NCBI RefSeq assembly: GCF_000472965.1
Contig: NZ_AXAU01000023.1
Span: 1-64,000, forward strand
Reading direction: 5' to 3'
Source of the DNA: Bradyrhizobium murdochi
GTDB lineage: Bacteria; Pseudomonadota; Alphaproteobacteria; Rhizobiales; Xanthobacteraceae
Length of the DNA stretch: 64,000 bases
Positions 45,563 to 55,227 of this stretch are shown piece by piece (within the stretch, counting starts at the first letter, position 1; every line of letters begins with the position of its first letter). The position numbers were made by a program, and so were the translations under genes. The notes beneath the pieces are model-generated. The model worked only from the letters and a program-made list of their open reading frames with translations. It did no database searches and was not told where the DNA came from.

Positions 45563-45606
45563 AGAAAAGCCTCTTCGCGTTTGCCGGTCCTCGAAGAAGG
45601 CGCGGC

Positions 45607-47226
45607 CTACTCGCGCGCAGCCAATGGACACGCCTCGATCGCAGTCCCGAGCTGCGCGCCCTCGATTTCGACGCAGGGCCTGGAAGGATCCATGCGCAAA
45701 CCATATCGCTCCAGCAACTGTTCGCGGATCGGCTTGCCCTGCATGTGCAATTCCCATATGCCGCCCGGCATTGGTGATGCCAGCCCGGCCCGAATACGGC
45801 GGTCGAACCTGCCATCGGGCATGATGGGCAAGGCGATGTCGGCGATCTGATAGAACCGCGACTGCGGCGGCAGCAGCGGGGCGACATAGGCGATCGGCTT
45901 GTCGATAATGAGATAGTTTGCAGGCTGGTGAAGCTGCTCGGGAATCGCGGGGTTGAATGGATTGGACCAGGGGCGGCGGAACCAGTCACCCGGTTGCGAC
46001 CACAACGCGACGCACAACGCCGTCGCGACCATCACGGAATTGACAGGCACTGCGGAGATGCGGCCTGACGGTGCTCCTGGCGTCGCTGCCATACAGCGCG
46101 CGATCAGCAGGACGACCAGCGGCGCGCATAACAGCTCCAGCACGATTGCGTAACGCTGAATCGCGAACAGCGCGAGCCATGTCGCATAGGAGACGGCGAA
46201 GAACAGCAGGAATTGAACGTCGCGGCGCGTGAAGATCGTGGCACGGTTGACGAGCGAGCGGCCGATGCCGAGCACGATCAACACCATCGCGACCGCAAAC
46301 CGCGCGTCACGAAATGGATATTCAGAGCTCCTGTGGTCGCCGACCAGCCAGAAGAAGGGATAGGCCAGCGCGTCCAGCAGGCCGCGCGGCATGAACTGCC
46401 AGTCCATGATGTTCGTCGGGACCAGTTCTTTGGACTGGAACACGGCATTGAAGAGCGGGAAAATCGGATTGCCCATCTCGCGCCAGAGCATCAGCCCCCA
46501 GGCGCCGCCGGTCGCCAGCGCGCCGATCAGTCCGCCGACTCCGAGACAGAGCGTTGCAAGCAGCGGCCGCGCCGCAAGCAGCACGGCGGCAGCCACTCCG
46601 AGCGCATAGACGACGTTGGTCAACTTCAGCCCGACGGCCGCGCCGATCAACAGCCCGGCGAGGACGTACCGCCCGTGATGCGATCCATTTGCCGACAGGA
46701 TCAGGATACAGCCTGCAACAATCGGAAGCGCGGTGAGGATGTCGGAGAAGCTCGTGCCCACTTCCGAAAGCGTCATCGGTCCGACGGCCGCAATCAGGAT
46801 CGCGGCGCCGATCGCGCTTGCCGTCGCCGCTTCCCGCAGCAGGACGCGGACGAGAAAATAAATCAGCAGCAGATTAAGGCCGTGTATCGCGCCGATGATC
46901 ATCAGGCCGTAGGGTGCCGGCAGCAGATGGCGCAGATAGTAAAGCGGGAAATAGACGGCCGGATTGAAGTAGGTCTGAAAGCCGGCCGGCAAGGCATCGA
47001 TGCCGTAGCGGCCGTTGATGACCGCCCAGACATTATACTCGTGGTAATTTTGCCAATCCCAGTTGACGTCCTCGCCGGCAAACCAGGTGTAGAACGCGCC
47101 GGCCAGCAACGAGCCGAGCGCGATGGCCATTGGCACCAGGACATTGGTCTGAAGGATTGACGTTCGCCAGGCCCGCTGCGCGGGCCTTGCTGCATCCGTG
47201 CCGGCAACGTCAGCGGCGTGTGTCAC
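45607..47226 (-). CDS. Polytopic inner-membrane protein, GT-C glycosyltransferase-like
   Basis: A 539-residue protein with about ten hydrophobic helices and a soluble C-terminal domain of roughly 110 residues. The first periplasmic loop has GEDVNWDWQNYHEYNVWAVI, where acidic residues after helix 1 recall the catalytic loop of GT-C glycosyltransferases that use polyprenyl-linked sugars. Further loops contain GFQTYFNPAVYFPLYYL and GTSFSDILTALP. The start is a GTG at 47226. No specific family could be named and no polysaccharide genes are adjacent. Function is unknown. Confidence 0.6.
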   Translation of the reverse strand: MTHAADVAGTDAARPAQRAWRTSILQTNVLVPMAIALGSLLAGAFYTWFAGEDVNWDWQNYHEYNVWAVINGRYGIDALPAGFQTYFNPAVYFPLYYLRHLLPAPYGLMIIGAIHGLNLLLIYFLVRVLLREAATASAIGAAILIAAVGPMTLSEVGTSFSDILTALPIVAGCILILSANGSHHGRYVLAGLLIGAAVGLKLTNVVYALGVAAAVLLAARPLLATLCLGVGGLIGALATGGAWGLMLWREMGNPIFPLFNAVFQSKELVPTNIMDWQFMPRGLLDALAYPFFWLVGDHRSSEYPFRDARFAVAMVLIVLGIGRSLVNRATIFTRRDVQFLLFFAVSYATWLALFAIQRYAIVLELLCAPLVVLLIARCMAATPGAPSGRISAVPVNSVMVATALCVALWSQPGDWFRRPWSNPFNPAIPEQLHQPANYLIIDKPIAYVAPLLPPQSRFYQIADIALPIMPDGRFDRRIRAGLASPMPGGIWELHMQGKPIREQLLERYGLRMDPSRPCVEIEGAQLGTAIEACPLAARE

Positions 47227-47359
47227 GCTTGTTCCATGTGCGTCGCCCGGGCGATCTGGAGTTGGGCACGTCAGACACCTCTAGGATGCCGGCTTTAAGG
47301 ATTCGTGAATGTTTTGCCGTGCATCGATGCCTCTCGGATCGTTCGCAAATCGCGCGCGC

Positions 47360-48338
47360 TCACTCCGGCTTTAGCCCACCTGCGCGGACTACCTTGCCCC
47401 ACTTCTCGGTCTCGTCTGCGATCAGTCTGCCGAAATCGGCAGGCGAGCCCGGCATCGGGTCGCCGCCGATCGCGGCAAGCCGGGCCTTCATGCCGGGATC
47501 GGCGACCGCCGCGTTGATTTCTTTGTTGAGCTTGTCGATGATCTCGGCCGGCGTGTTCTTCGGTGCCGCGAAGCCGTACCACTGGCTGGCTTCGTAGCCT
47601 GCTACGACATCGCCTTCCGTCGGAACCTCCGGCAGCTCCGCCATGCGCGTGGCCGTCGTCACCGCGAGCGCGCGCAGCTTGCCGGTCTTGATGTGATCGG
47701 CGGTGCCGGGCGCGGCGGCAAACAGGATTTGCACCTGGCCGCTGATCAGATCCGTCATCGCCGGCCCCTGGCCGCGATAGGGGACGTGGACCATGTCGAC
47801 GCCGGTCATCATCTTGAACAGCTCGCCCGCCATGTGCGGCGCGCTGCCGCTGCCGGCGGAGGCCATGTTAACCTTTCCAGGGTTTGGCTTTGGCGTAAGC
47901 GATGAATTCGGCCAAGGTCTGCGCCGGCACCGCGGGGTGCACCAGCACCACCATCGGCACACGAATGACGCCGGCCACCGGCGCAATGTCGCGGACGAAA
48001 TTGAAACTGAGCTTTTCGTAGAGCGAGGCGTTGACCGCGTTCGGCACCGTCGCCAGCAATAGCGTGTAGCCGTCAGGCGCCGCGTTCACGACCGCCTCGG
48101 TGCCGATATTGCCGCCGGCGCCGGTGCGGTTCTCGACGACGAAGGGTTGCTTGAGATGGTCGGCCAGCCACTGGCCGATCAGCCGCGCCGTAATATCGAC
48201 GCCGCCTCCGGCGGCGAAGCCGGCCACGATCTTCGTCGGCCGCGTCGGATAATCGAGCGCGGAAGCCAGTCGCGGCAAGGCAGGCGCGGCGATGAGTGCG
48301 CCGGCCAGCTTGAGGAAATTCCGACGAAGAATTTTCAT
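47360..48338 (-). pseudogene. Tripartite tricarboxylate transporter substrate-binding protein (TctC/Bug), frameshifted
   Basis: The N-terminal part starts at 48338 (MKILRRNFLKLAGALIAAP, a twin-arginine-like signal). It continues through PTRPTKIVAGFAAGGGVDIT, ENRTGAGGNIGTEAVVNA and FIAYAKAKP, then stops at 47868. The homologous continuation GKVNMASAGSGSAPHMAGEL, HVPYRGQGPAMTDLISGQV and LPEVPTEGDVVAGYE is in another frame down to 47360. The break is near 47880-47890, where GCCAAACCC appears in place of an expected GCCAACCC, a one-base insertion. It is either a recent pseudogene or a sequencing error. The intact protein would bind a carboxylate in the periplasm. Confidence 0.8.
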
Positions 48339-48526
48339 GTTGAGCGTCCCCCTGTTCTTAGCAAGCCTATCCCAATTGCCGCGGTTTGAGTAAAGGCAGC
48401 GATCCGGCAGGCCACATGCCCTGTTTCGGCAGCATGGGGACATGCCGATTCCCCATGCCAAAGACTCTTGCTGACGCCCCGGCCTTGGTCATATCCTTCG
48501 CCAGGTCGTCCATTCCGGGCGGCCGA

Positions 48527-48675
48527 TGTTCTCAGGGCGGGGTGAAAATCCCCACCGGCGGTAAGGGTGACGTAGCCCAAGCCCGCGAGCGCCTTCTTCT
48601 CGCCTGAGCAGAAGGGTCAGCAGATTCGGTGTGATTCCGAAGCCGACGGTTACAGTCCGGATGAAAGAGAACGGT
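48527..48675 (+). ncRNA. FMN riboswitch (RFN element) upstream of ribH2
   Basis: The conserved blocks occur in order: TTCTCAGGGCGGGGTGAAAA at the 5' end, TCCCCACCGGCGGTAAGGG, AGCCCGCGAGCG, then GGTCAGCAGATTCGGTGTGA, GAAGCCGACGGTTACAGTCC and GGATGAAAGAGAACGG. This is the FMN aptamer. The ribH2 start lies about 80 bp further on with an AGAGGA ribosome site. No T-run terminator was seen, so control of translation initiation is more likely than attenuation. FMN should repress. Confidence 0.97.
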
Positions 48676-48753
48676 TTGCGGCGGCCTCGCACCTTTGCGC
48701 GTGGGCCGGCGTCGTTCCGTATGCCCTGATTCTGGTCCTGAAAGAGGAAAGCC

Positions 48754-49332
48754 ATGAATCAGATGTTGCAAGAGCCTGAAGTCCAATCCCAAGCAGCCGA
48801 AGCCCATCACGTTCCTGACGTGCCCGAGCGTCCGCCGGCGCTGGTGCATCCGCGTTTCGTCAAGCCGCAGCGCATCGCGTTCGTGCAGTCGTCGTGGCAC
48901 CGCGACGTGGTCGAGGAATGCCGCATTGCCTTCCTTGAAGAGATCGAAGCGCGCCATATCACGCGTGCGCAGGTCGATCTGTTCGAGGTGCCGGGCTCGT
49001 TCGAAATACCGCTGCATGCGCAACTGCTCGCGAAGACGCGGCGCTACACCGCGATCGTGGCCGCCGGCCTCGTCGTCGACGGCGGCATCTATCGCCACGA
49101 ATTCGTCGCCGACACCGTGATCAAGGCGCTGATGGACGTGCAACTCAGGACCGAGGTGCCGGTATTCTCGGCGGTGCTGACGCCGCAGCAATTCCATGAA
49201 AGCGCCGTGCACCACGAATTCTTCCGCAAGCATTTCGTCATCAAGGGCATCGAGGTCGCGGAAGCCTGCGCCAACACGCTGCACAGCCTGGAGCGGCTGC
49301 GCGGTCAGGTCGCGGCAGGGATTGGGGGGTAG
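48754..49332 (+). CDS. ribH2: 6,7-dimethyl-8-ribityllumazine synthase, RibH2 type
   Basis: A 192-residue lumazine synthase. After about 37 extra N-terminal residues the core begins QRIAFVQSSWHRDVVEECR. It continues with VPGSFEIPLHAQLLAKTRRY, VVDGGIYRHEFVADTVIKAL and VPVFSAVLTPQQFHES. The GGIYRHEFV and TPxxFHES forms match the decameric RibH2 of Brucella and rhizobia rather than the icosahedral RibH1. It makes 6,7-dimethyl-8-ribityllumazine, the riboflavin precursor. It stands alone behind an FMN riboswitch. Confidence 0.93.
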   Translation: MNQMLQEPEVQSQAAEAHHVPDVPERPPALVHPRFVKPQRIAFVQSSWHRDVVEECRIAFLEEIEARHITRAQVDLFEVPGSFEIPLHAQLLAKTRRYTAIVAAGLVVDGGIYRHEFVADTVIKALMDVQLRTEVPVFSAVLTPQQFHESAVHHEFFRKHFVIKGIEVAEACANTLHSLERLRGQVAAGIGG

Positions 49333-49339
49333 CTCAACC

Positions 49340-49493
49340 CGTCATTGCGAGGAACCACCGGGTCCGGCCTTCGGCCGGCCCGATGATAAACTCCGTGACG
49401 AAGCAATCCATCCTTCTTTGCGGTTCGTTGGATTGCTTCGCGGAGCCTGTCATCAGGCGCGCATTCGCGCGACCCCGGTGGCTCGCAATGACG
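49340..49493. repeat. Intergenic nested stem-loop repeat
   Basis: CGTCATTGCGAG at one end pairs with CTCGCAATGACG at the other. Inside are CACCGGGTC / GACCCCGGTG-like arms, GGTCCGGCCTTCGGCCGGCC and GAAGCAATCCATCC / GGATTGCTTC. A minimal version of the outer arm occurs at 62481-62513. Confidence 0.8.
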
Positions 49494-49518
49494 AATGAAC
49501 TCTCGATTGGAGTCATCG

Positions 49519-50334
49519 ATGGTCAACAGCTCGCAGGAATCTTCCGATTGGCTCGGCTTGTCAGGCCGCGTCTGCGTGGTGACGGGCGGGGGAGGCGGGA
49601 TCGGCCGCGCCGTTGCCCTCAGTTTTGCCCAGGCCGGCGCCCGCGTGGCCGCGATCGATCTCGATGAACGTGGCCTTGAGATAACGCGCGCCGAGCTCGG
49701 CAAGCTCGGCGCCGATCATGTGATAGCGCGCTGCGACACGACGGATGTCGAGAGCGTCACGACTGCGGCCGCGACGATCGAGAAATCGCTGGGGCCATGC
49801 AACGTGCTGGTGAACACCGCCGCGGTGCTGCGGCCCGGCGCGCTCGACGTCTTGACGCTTGCCGAATGGAACGCGGTTCTCTCCGTCAACCTGACCGGCT
49901 ACTTCCTCTGCGCGCAGGTGTTTGGCCGGCAGATGCGCGCGCTTGGCCGCGGCAGTATGGTTCACGTCGCGTCAATCGCCGGCAGCAACGCGCAGGGGCA
50001 GAGCGGCGCCTACAGCGTCAGCAAGGCCGGCGTTATCATGCTGTCGCGGCAGCTCGCCAATGAATGGGGGCCGCACGGCATCCGCAGCAATGTCGTCAGT
50101 CCCGGCATGGTGATCACGCCGATGAGCCAGGCGTTCTACGATACGCCCGGCGTCACCGAGCGGCGCGCCGCAGTCGTGCCGTTGCGGCGGGTCGGCATGC
50201 CGCAGGACATGGCCGATGCGATCTTGTTTCTCGCCAGCGACCGCGCGTCCTATGTCAACGGCGAGGAGATCATGGTCGATGGCGGCTACGCCAATATGTT
50301 GATGAATTTGGTGCCGCGACCGGGATTTGAATGA
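49519..50334 (+). CDS. Short-chain dehydrogenase/reductase (SDR)
   Basis: A 271-residue classical SDR. The cofactor motif is VVTGGGGGIGRAVAL. Acidic residues after the second strand (AAIDLDERG) favour NAD. NTAAV and the catalytic Ser/Tyr/Lys (VASIAGSN, SGAYSVSKAGV) are present. The C-terminal EEIMVDGGYAN is typical of oxidoreductases of the FabG type. It may oxidise a sugar alcohol or a hydroxyacid; the substrate is unknown. An in-frame ATG at 49495 is also possible. Confidence 0.87.
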   Translation: MVNSSQESSDWLGLSGRVCVVTGGGGGIGRAVALSFAQAGARVAAIDLDERGLEITRAELGKLGADHVIARCDTTDVESVTTAAATIEKSLGPCNVLVNTAAVLRPGALDVLTLAEWNAVLSVNLTGYFLCAQVFGRQMRALGRGSMVHVASIAGSNAQGQSGAYSVSKAGVIMLSRQLANEWGPHGIRSNVVSPGMVITPMSQAFYDTPGVTERRAAVVPLRRVGMPQDMADAILFLASDRASYVNGEEIMVDGGYANMLMNLVPRPGFE

Positions 50335-50340
50335 GAAGCC

Positions 50341-50461
50341 GTAGGGTGGGCAAAGCCAACGGGTCGCGCGAATGCGCGCCCGATGACAGGCTCCGCGTGC
50401 CCACCATTCAGGTTCACGTTCGAGGAGACATGGTGGGCACGCTGCGCTTTGCCCACCCTAC
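50341..50461. repeat. Stem-loop repeat, family A copy 2
   Basis: It begins GTAGGGTGGGCAAAG and ends CTTTGCCCACCCTAC, with inner GTGCCCACCAT / ATGGTGGGCAC arms. It is longer than copies 1 and 3 because of a larger central loop. It lies between the convergent SDR and prs genes. Confidence 0.88.
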
Positions 50462-50469
50462 GAAGTCTT

Positions 50470-51423
<954 letters not shown>

Positions 51424-51595
51424 CAACGCTTCTCCTCGCGCCTTGCTGGATACGACGTTCAGCATATCGAGAAAGTCCTCGGGAACCGGCGCTTTTTACG
51501 AGCGAGGAGATATCAGGCGGGTGGCTCGGCTGGCAACCCATTGATGTCGTTTTCCCGGTCAAAAATCGGCCGATACCGGACTTTAACAGGGCTGT

Positions 51596-52216
51596 TTATT
51601 GGGCGCTGAAGCTGAGCGCCGTGACGCCGGCCGCATCCTGGGCGGGTACTGTTTCTTCCGCACTCGCGACCGCGGGACCGCGGGGCTCCGGGGCCGGCGC
51701 AGGCGCTGCATCCGGGCTTCCGTTGACCATGCCGGACAGACCGCTGAGGCCGGCCTGCGCGATTTTCCGCAACACGAGGTCGTCGGCCGCCGCCCAGGCG
51801 TCGCGGCCAGCCTTGCCGGCGGGCTCTTCGCCGGAAAGCCGCAGCGCACGCTGCTGGTTGTTGTCGTAGACGTCCCAGACCCAGGCTATCACGGTCTTGC
51901 CGCGAACCACCTGTGCCGAGAGATAGCTGCGCACGCGGTAGGATGCCCCGCCCTCGCGTGAGACGATCGACAGGTTTCGGAGCTTCGATTCGCTGTCGAG
52001 CACGCTGACCATCCGGTCGAACACCTGCGGCGGCGGACCGTCGATCGATTCGAACGCCAAGGTGGGACCGCCGCCTGCGCTCGGTGCCATCGCATACGAG
52101 CCGCTGGCCGCGCCGCCGCCGGCACAGCCACCGAGCGCGCAAGAAACGACAAGCAGCGCCGCGGCAATCATGGCGCGCGGGGTTTGCAGGCACGAAGCAA
52201 TCAAGGTGTTCCTCAT
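51596..52216 (-). CDS. Lipoprotein of unknown function
   Basis: A 206-residue protein with a lipobox: hydrophobic AMIAAALLVVSCALGGC, Cys at about position 31, then Gly/Ala-rich linker. The body ESIDGPPPQVFDRMVSVL and VRSYLSAQVVRGKTVIAWVW, DVYDNNQQRALRL, suggests a mixed alpha/beta domain. The C-terminal 45 residues are Pro/Ala-rich. It should be lipidated by Lgt and cut by LspA. No family was recognised. A TTAA-N6-TTAA pair lies 18 bp upstream of the start. Confidence 0.72.
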   Translation of the reverse strand: MRNTLIASCLQTPRAMIAAALLVVSCALGGCAGGGAASGSYAMAPSAGGGPTLAFESIDGPPPQVFDRMVSVLDSESKLRNLSIVSREGGASYRVRSYLSAQVVRGKTVIAWVWDVYDNNQQRALRLSGEEPAGKAGRDAWAAADDLVLRKIAQAGLSGLSGMVNGSPDAAPAPAPEPRGPAVASAEETVPAQDAAGVTALSFSAQ

Positions 52217-52349
52217 TGCTCCCTGCGATATCGTTAAAATGTGTTAAGGTCTAGGGCAGTGCGTGGATAAGCTCGCCAAAAAGATTGCGTCCGGCTTGTC
52301 CCGTCTCTCCTTCTTGTTGCCAGAATTCGTCAACTCCGCAGGATCATCC

Positions 52350-52459
52350 ATGCGAGCCCTTGTCCTCGATCGCGAATTTACCTTCGCGCAATTGCCGGCG
52401 GCGCTCACCTCCTGGAAGCCGGCCGGGCGCGGGGCAAGGTGGTGCTGCGGGTGAAGTAG
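52350..52459 (+). pseudogene. Remnant of a zinc alcohol dehydrogenase-type gene (C-terminus only)
   Basis: One frame reads RALVLDREFTFAQLPAAL and another, slightly downstream, reads GAHLLEAGRARGKVVLRVK followed by TAG at 52457-52459. Together these resemble the usual end of medium-chain alcohol dehydrogenases or quinone oxidoreductases (LDR.F.F...PAAL...LE.GRARGKVVL). A frame change lies near 52385-52405. The rest of the gene is absent. It converges on pgeF. Confidence 0.55.
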
Positions 52460-52461
52460 AA

Positions 52462-53229
52462 TTACTCGCTCGCCAGCGCGATCGCGTGCACGTGGCGGCC
52501 GTAGTCCGGCTCCTTCCGGTGCACTGAGCGGCGATAGCTGTAGAAGCGCTCGTCGGAATAGGTGTCGACGCCGAGGTCGTCGATCATCAGGATGCCGGCA
52601 TTCTCCAGCCGCATGCGGATGAATCCGGGAAGATCAAACATCGAATGACCCGCACGCACTGACGGGATGAAGAACACGCCATTCTCCGCATCGGCATCCA
52701 TGAAGCGCTCGACGAGTTCACTGCCGACTTCATAGGAGTGCTGGCGGATCAACGGGCCGATGGCGGCAACGATACGAGTGCGGTCGGCGCCGAGTTTTTC
52801 CATTGCGTCGATGGTGGATTCCAAAACACCCGTCAGCGCGCCTTTCCAACCGGCATGCGCGGCACCGATCACGCGCGCGGCGGGGTCAGCGAAGAGGATC
52901 GGCCCGCAATCCGCCGTGGTGACGCCGATCGCGATGCCTTCGGTGCGGGTGACGAGCGCGTCGGCGCGCGGCTTGTCGCCCTGCCATGGTCCGGTCGCGA
53001 CCACGGCGTCGGGCGAATGGATTTGGTGCACGCTGAGCAAGTGCTCGGGCGTAACCCCCATCTGCTCGGCCATCCGGCGGCGATTTTCCGCCACATTGGC
53101 CGGATCGTCATTGGAGCCGAGGCCGCCATTGAGGCCTTCGTAAATTCCACCTGATACTCCGCCTTCGCGGGTGAAGAACGCGTGGCGCAGCCCTGGAATG
53201 GCTGCGAGCAGCGACGATCCGAACATCAT
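52462..53229 (-). CDS. pgeF: Peptidoglycan editing factor PgeF (YfiH/LACC1 family)
   Basis: A 255-residue protein of the multicopper polyphenol-oxidase-like fold. The zinc-site motifs are LSVHQIHSPDAVV, GVTTADCGPILFAD and GAAHAGWKGAL. HAFFTREGGVSGGIYEGLN at the start is typical. In E. coli PgeF removes wrongly incorporated L-Ser from peptidoglycan precursors; related proteins act on purine nucleosides. Its start overlaps the stop of the COG1565 methyltransferase gene, forming an lgt-COG1565-pgeF operon. Confidence 0.9.
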   Translation of the reverse strand: MMFGSSLLAAIPGLRHAFFTREGGVSGGIYEGLNGGLGSNDDPANVAENRRRMAEQMGVTPEHLLSVHQIHSPDAVVATGPWQGDKPRADALVTRTEGIAIGVTTADCGPILFADPAARVIGAAHAGWKGALTGVLESTIDAMEKLGADRTRIVAAIGPLIRQHSYEVGSELVERFMDADAENGVFFIPSVRAGHSMFDLPGFIRMRLENAGILMIDDLGVDTYSDERFYSYRRSVHRKEPDYGRHVHAIALASE

Positions 53230-54347
53230 GCTTTTTCGTCTCCCGGCGGTTCGTCGCTGAGGCCTGCGACCGAGGTGAGATTTGGTTCGGTCACCGCAAG
53301 CACCTTGAACATCGATCCCATGCCGCCGCGGCCAGAGTCGGTCAGGCGCTTGAGCGCGGCGGAAATGTCGGCGGAAACTTCCGGCGTGGTTTTTGCCATC
53401 AGCGTGGCGGCCCGGGTCTCGATGCCGAGCCGCTTGAGGAATTCGCCCTGCGTCACCGGGCCATGAACGCGCGCGCCGACGTCTTCCGCCGCGCGCGCCA
53501 GCGCCTGGAAATCGACATGGGCGGTGACGTCGGCCTGTCCGGGATTTTTCAGGGGATCGGCAAAACTGTGCCGGGCGATCGCCTGGAAGGTATCGCCGGC
53601 GTCGCTGCGCAGATGGCCGTAATCGATGATCAGCGCCGCGCCGTCCTGGTCGCGCACCCGCGCCGCGATCTTCATCATCTCGCTATCCGGCCGCCACTCG
53701 AACACGGCGCCGATCGGGGCCGCGCGCACCAGCGGCGGCAGCAGCACCTCGAAGCGCGGGATCGGGTCATCCGCGGCGGCGAATACCAGCTTGCCATTGG
53801 CGTCGAGCTCGACGACGCGCTCGTGCCAGCCGGTTTCGCGCTTGACCACCTGATGGATCGGCAGCACGTCGAAATATTCGTTGGCGAGGATGACCGCGGG
53901 GCCCTCCGGCACGTCATCGATATTGTCATGCCAGGTGATGTTGCGCGCGCCGGATAGCGTTGCCTGCTGCTTCTCGCGCAGCACCGGATTGATCTCGACG
54001 AGATGGATCTGGATCGATTGATCGAGTGGCGGCAGCACCCGGACCGCGCGGAGCGCGTCCGCCATCATGGTGCCGCGGCCGGGGCCGAGCTCGACCAGCC
54101 GCAGCATCGGCGGCGAGCCGATCGCCTTCCAGACCGAGGCCGTCCATAGCCCGAGCAGTTCGCCGAACATCTGGCTGACCTCGGGCGCAGTGGTGAAATC
54201 GCCCTCACGGCCCAATGGATCGCGCGACACGTAATAGCCGTGCTCGGGATGCATCAGGCACAGTTCCATGTACCGCCAGACCGGCATTGGGCCTGACGAT
54301 CTGATCAGCTTGTGGATCTCCGTCTGTAACGGCGAAAATTCGGTCAC
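53226..54347 (-). CDS. Class I SAM-dependent methyltransferase (COG1565, NDUFAF7-like)
   Basis: A 373-residue protein. PVWRYMELCLMHPEHGYYVS and REGDFTTAPEVSQMFGELLG are the family signatures, followed by the SAM loop LRLVELGPGRGTMMAD and EYFDVLPIHQVV. The mitochondrial homologue NDUFAF7 methylates an arginine of a complex I subunit, so a role in complex I assembly is plausible here. The GTG at 54347 was chosen because it lies 8 bp after the lgt stop and the upstream frame overlaps lgt. Confidence 0.88.
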   Translation of the reverse strand: MTEFSPLQTEIHKLIRSSGPMPVWRYMELCLMHPEHGYYVSRDPLGREGDFTTAPEVSQMFGELLGLWTASVWKAIGSPPMLRLVELGPGRGTMMADALRAVRVLPPLDQSIQIHLVEINPVLREKQQATLSGARNITWHDNIDDVPEGPAVILANEYFDVLPIHQVVKRETGWHERVVELDANGKLVFAAADDPIPRFEVLLPPLVRAAPIGAVFEWRPDSEMMKIAARVRDQDGAALIIDYGHLRSDAGDTFQAIARHSFADPLKNPGQADVTAHVDFQALARAAEDVGARVHGPVTQGEFLKRLGIETRAATLMAKTTPEVSADISAALKRLTDSGRGGMGSMFKVLAVTEPNLTSVAGLSDEPPGDEKA

Positions 54348-54355
54348 GGCCTGCC

Positions 54356-55216
54356 TTAAATCGACTTCTCTATGTGCTGCGGCGTCTCGCGGCGCCATGC
54401 CGTCATGATCAGGACGGCTCCGGCAATGATCATCGGTACCGACAGCAGCATACCCATGGTCAGCCAAGATCCGAGCTGGGGGTCCCACAAAAATCCGAGC
54501 TGGGGATCGGGCTCGCGGAAGAATTCGCTGGCAATGCGCGCAAGACCGTAAATCGCGATAAAGCTGCCGAGGATCAGGCCGGGCCGCTTCAGCGCGCCCA
54601 TCCGGATCATCACCGCCAGTACCGCGAACAGCAGGAAACCCTCAAGCGCCGCTTCGTAGAGCTGGCTTGGATGGCGGAAAAGTTGAAGCGGGTCATCGGG
54701 AAAGACCATTCTCCAGGGCACGCTGGCATCCGCCTCACGCCCCCACAACTCCCCCTTGATGAAATTGGCAAGCCGCCCGAGGAATATTCCGATCGGAGCG
54801 ACGGCGGTCGTGATGTCGCCGAGCGACAGGATGGAGATCTTGTTCTTGAGCGCAAACAGCATCACCGCGGCGACGCAGCCGAGAAAGCCGCCATGGAAGG
54901 ACATGCCGCCTTCCCAGAGTTTGAGAATGGCGGCTGGATTCTGGATGAAGAAGGCCGGGTTGTAGAACAGCACATAGCCAGTGCGGCCGCCGACGATGAT
55001 GCCGATCGTAACCCAGAGAATAAAGTCGTCGAGCTGCACGGGTGCGATCGGCGCCGGCCCGCCCCACAATTTCTCTTTCCTGATCAGCGCGCGCGCATAG
55101 ATCCATCCGAGCACGATGCCGCAGATATAAGCCAGCGCATACCATCGGATCGCGAACGGTCCGATCGAGATGGCGACCGGATCGATTTCCGGAAAGGCGA
55201 TGGTGAGGAAGGGCAT
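54356..55216 (-). CDS. lgt: Prolipoprotein diacylglyceryl transferase
   Basis: A 286-residue, seven-helix inner-membrane enzyme. It transfers diacylglyceryl from phosphatidylglycerol to the lipobox Cys. Key motifs are YALAYICGIVLGWIYAR, GGMSFHGGFLGC, GIFLGRLANFIKGELWGR (active-site Arg) and RHPSQLYEAALEG. The start MPFLTIAFPEIDPVA is standard. The window also encodes PgsA, which makes the substrate lipid, and LspA, the next enzyme. It is divergent from ubiK. Confidence 0.95.
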   Translation of the reverse strand: MPFLTIAFPEIDPVAISIGPFAIRWYALAYICGIVLGWIYARALIRKEKLWGGPAPIAPVQLDDFILWVTIGIIVGGRTGYVLFYNPAFFIQNPAAILKLWEGGMSFHGGFLGCVAAVMLFALKNKISILSLGDITTAVAPIGIFLGRLANFIKGELWGREADASVPWRMVFPDDPLQLFRHPSQLYEAALEGFLLFAVLAVMIRMGALKRPGLILGSFIAIYGLARIASEFFREPDPQLGFLWDPQLGSWLTMGMLLSVPMIIAGAVLIMTAWRRETPQHIEKSI

Positions 55217-55227
55217 CGTCGGGAGGT

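Larger units (their letters stand above)
45270..45606. other. Intergenic regulatory region upstream of ybjN
   Basis: 337 bp without a gene, between the ybjN start and the stop of the membrane-protein gene on the same strand. CGTCCACAGG occurs twice, 22 bp apart (45437 and 45459), resembling degenerate DnaA-box cores. An AT-rich stretch runs from 45478 to 45570 and contains three GANTC sites (CcrM methylation sites), a 17-bp palindrome and a CtrA box. Confidence 0.6.

Noticed and set aside
52234..52247. TTAA-N6-TTAA before the lipoprotein gene as a CtrA box
   Set aside because: The spacing is 6 rather than 7 and there is no TTAAC extension on either side that fits; probably chance or a -10 region.
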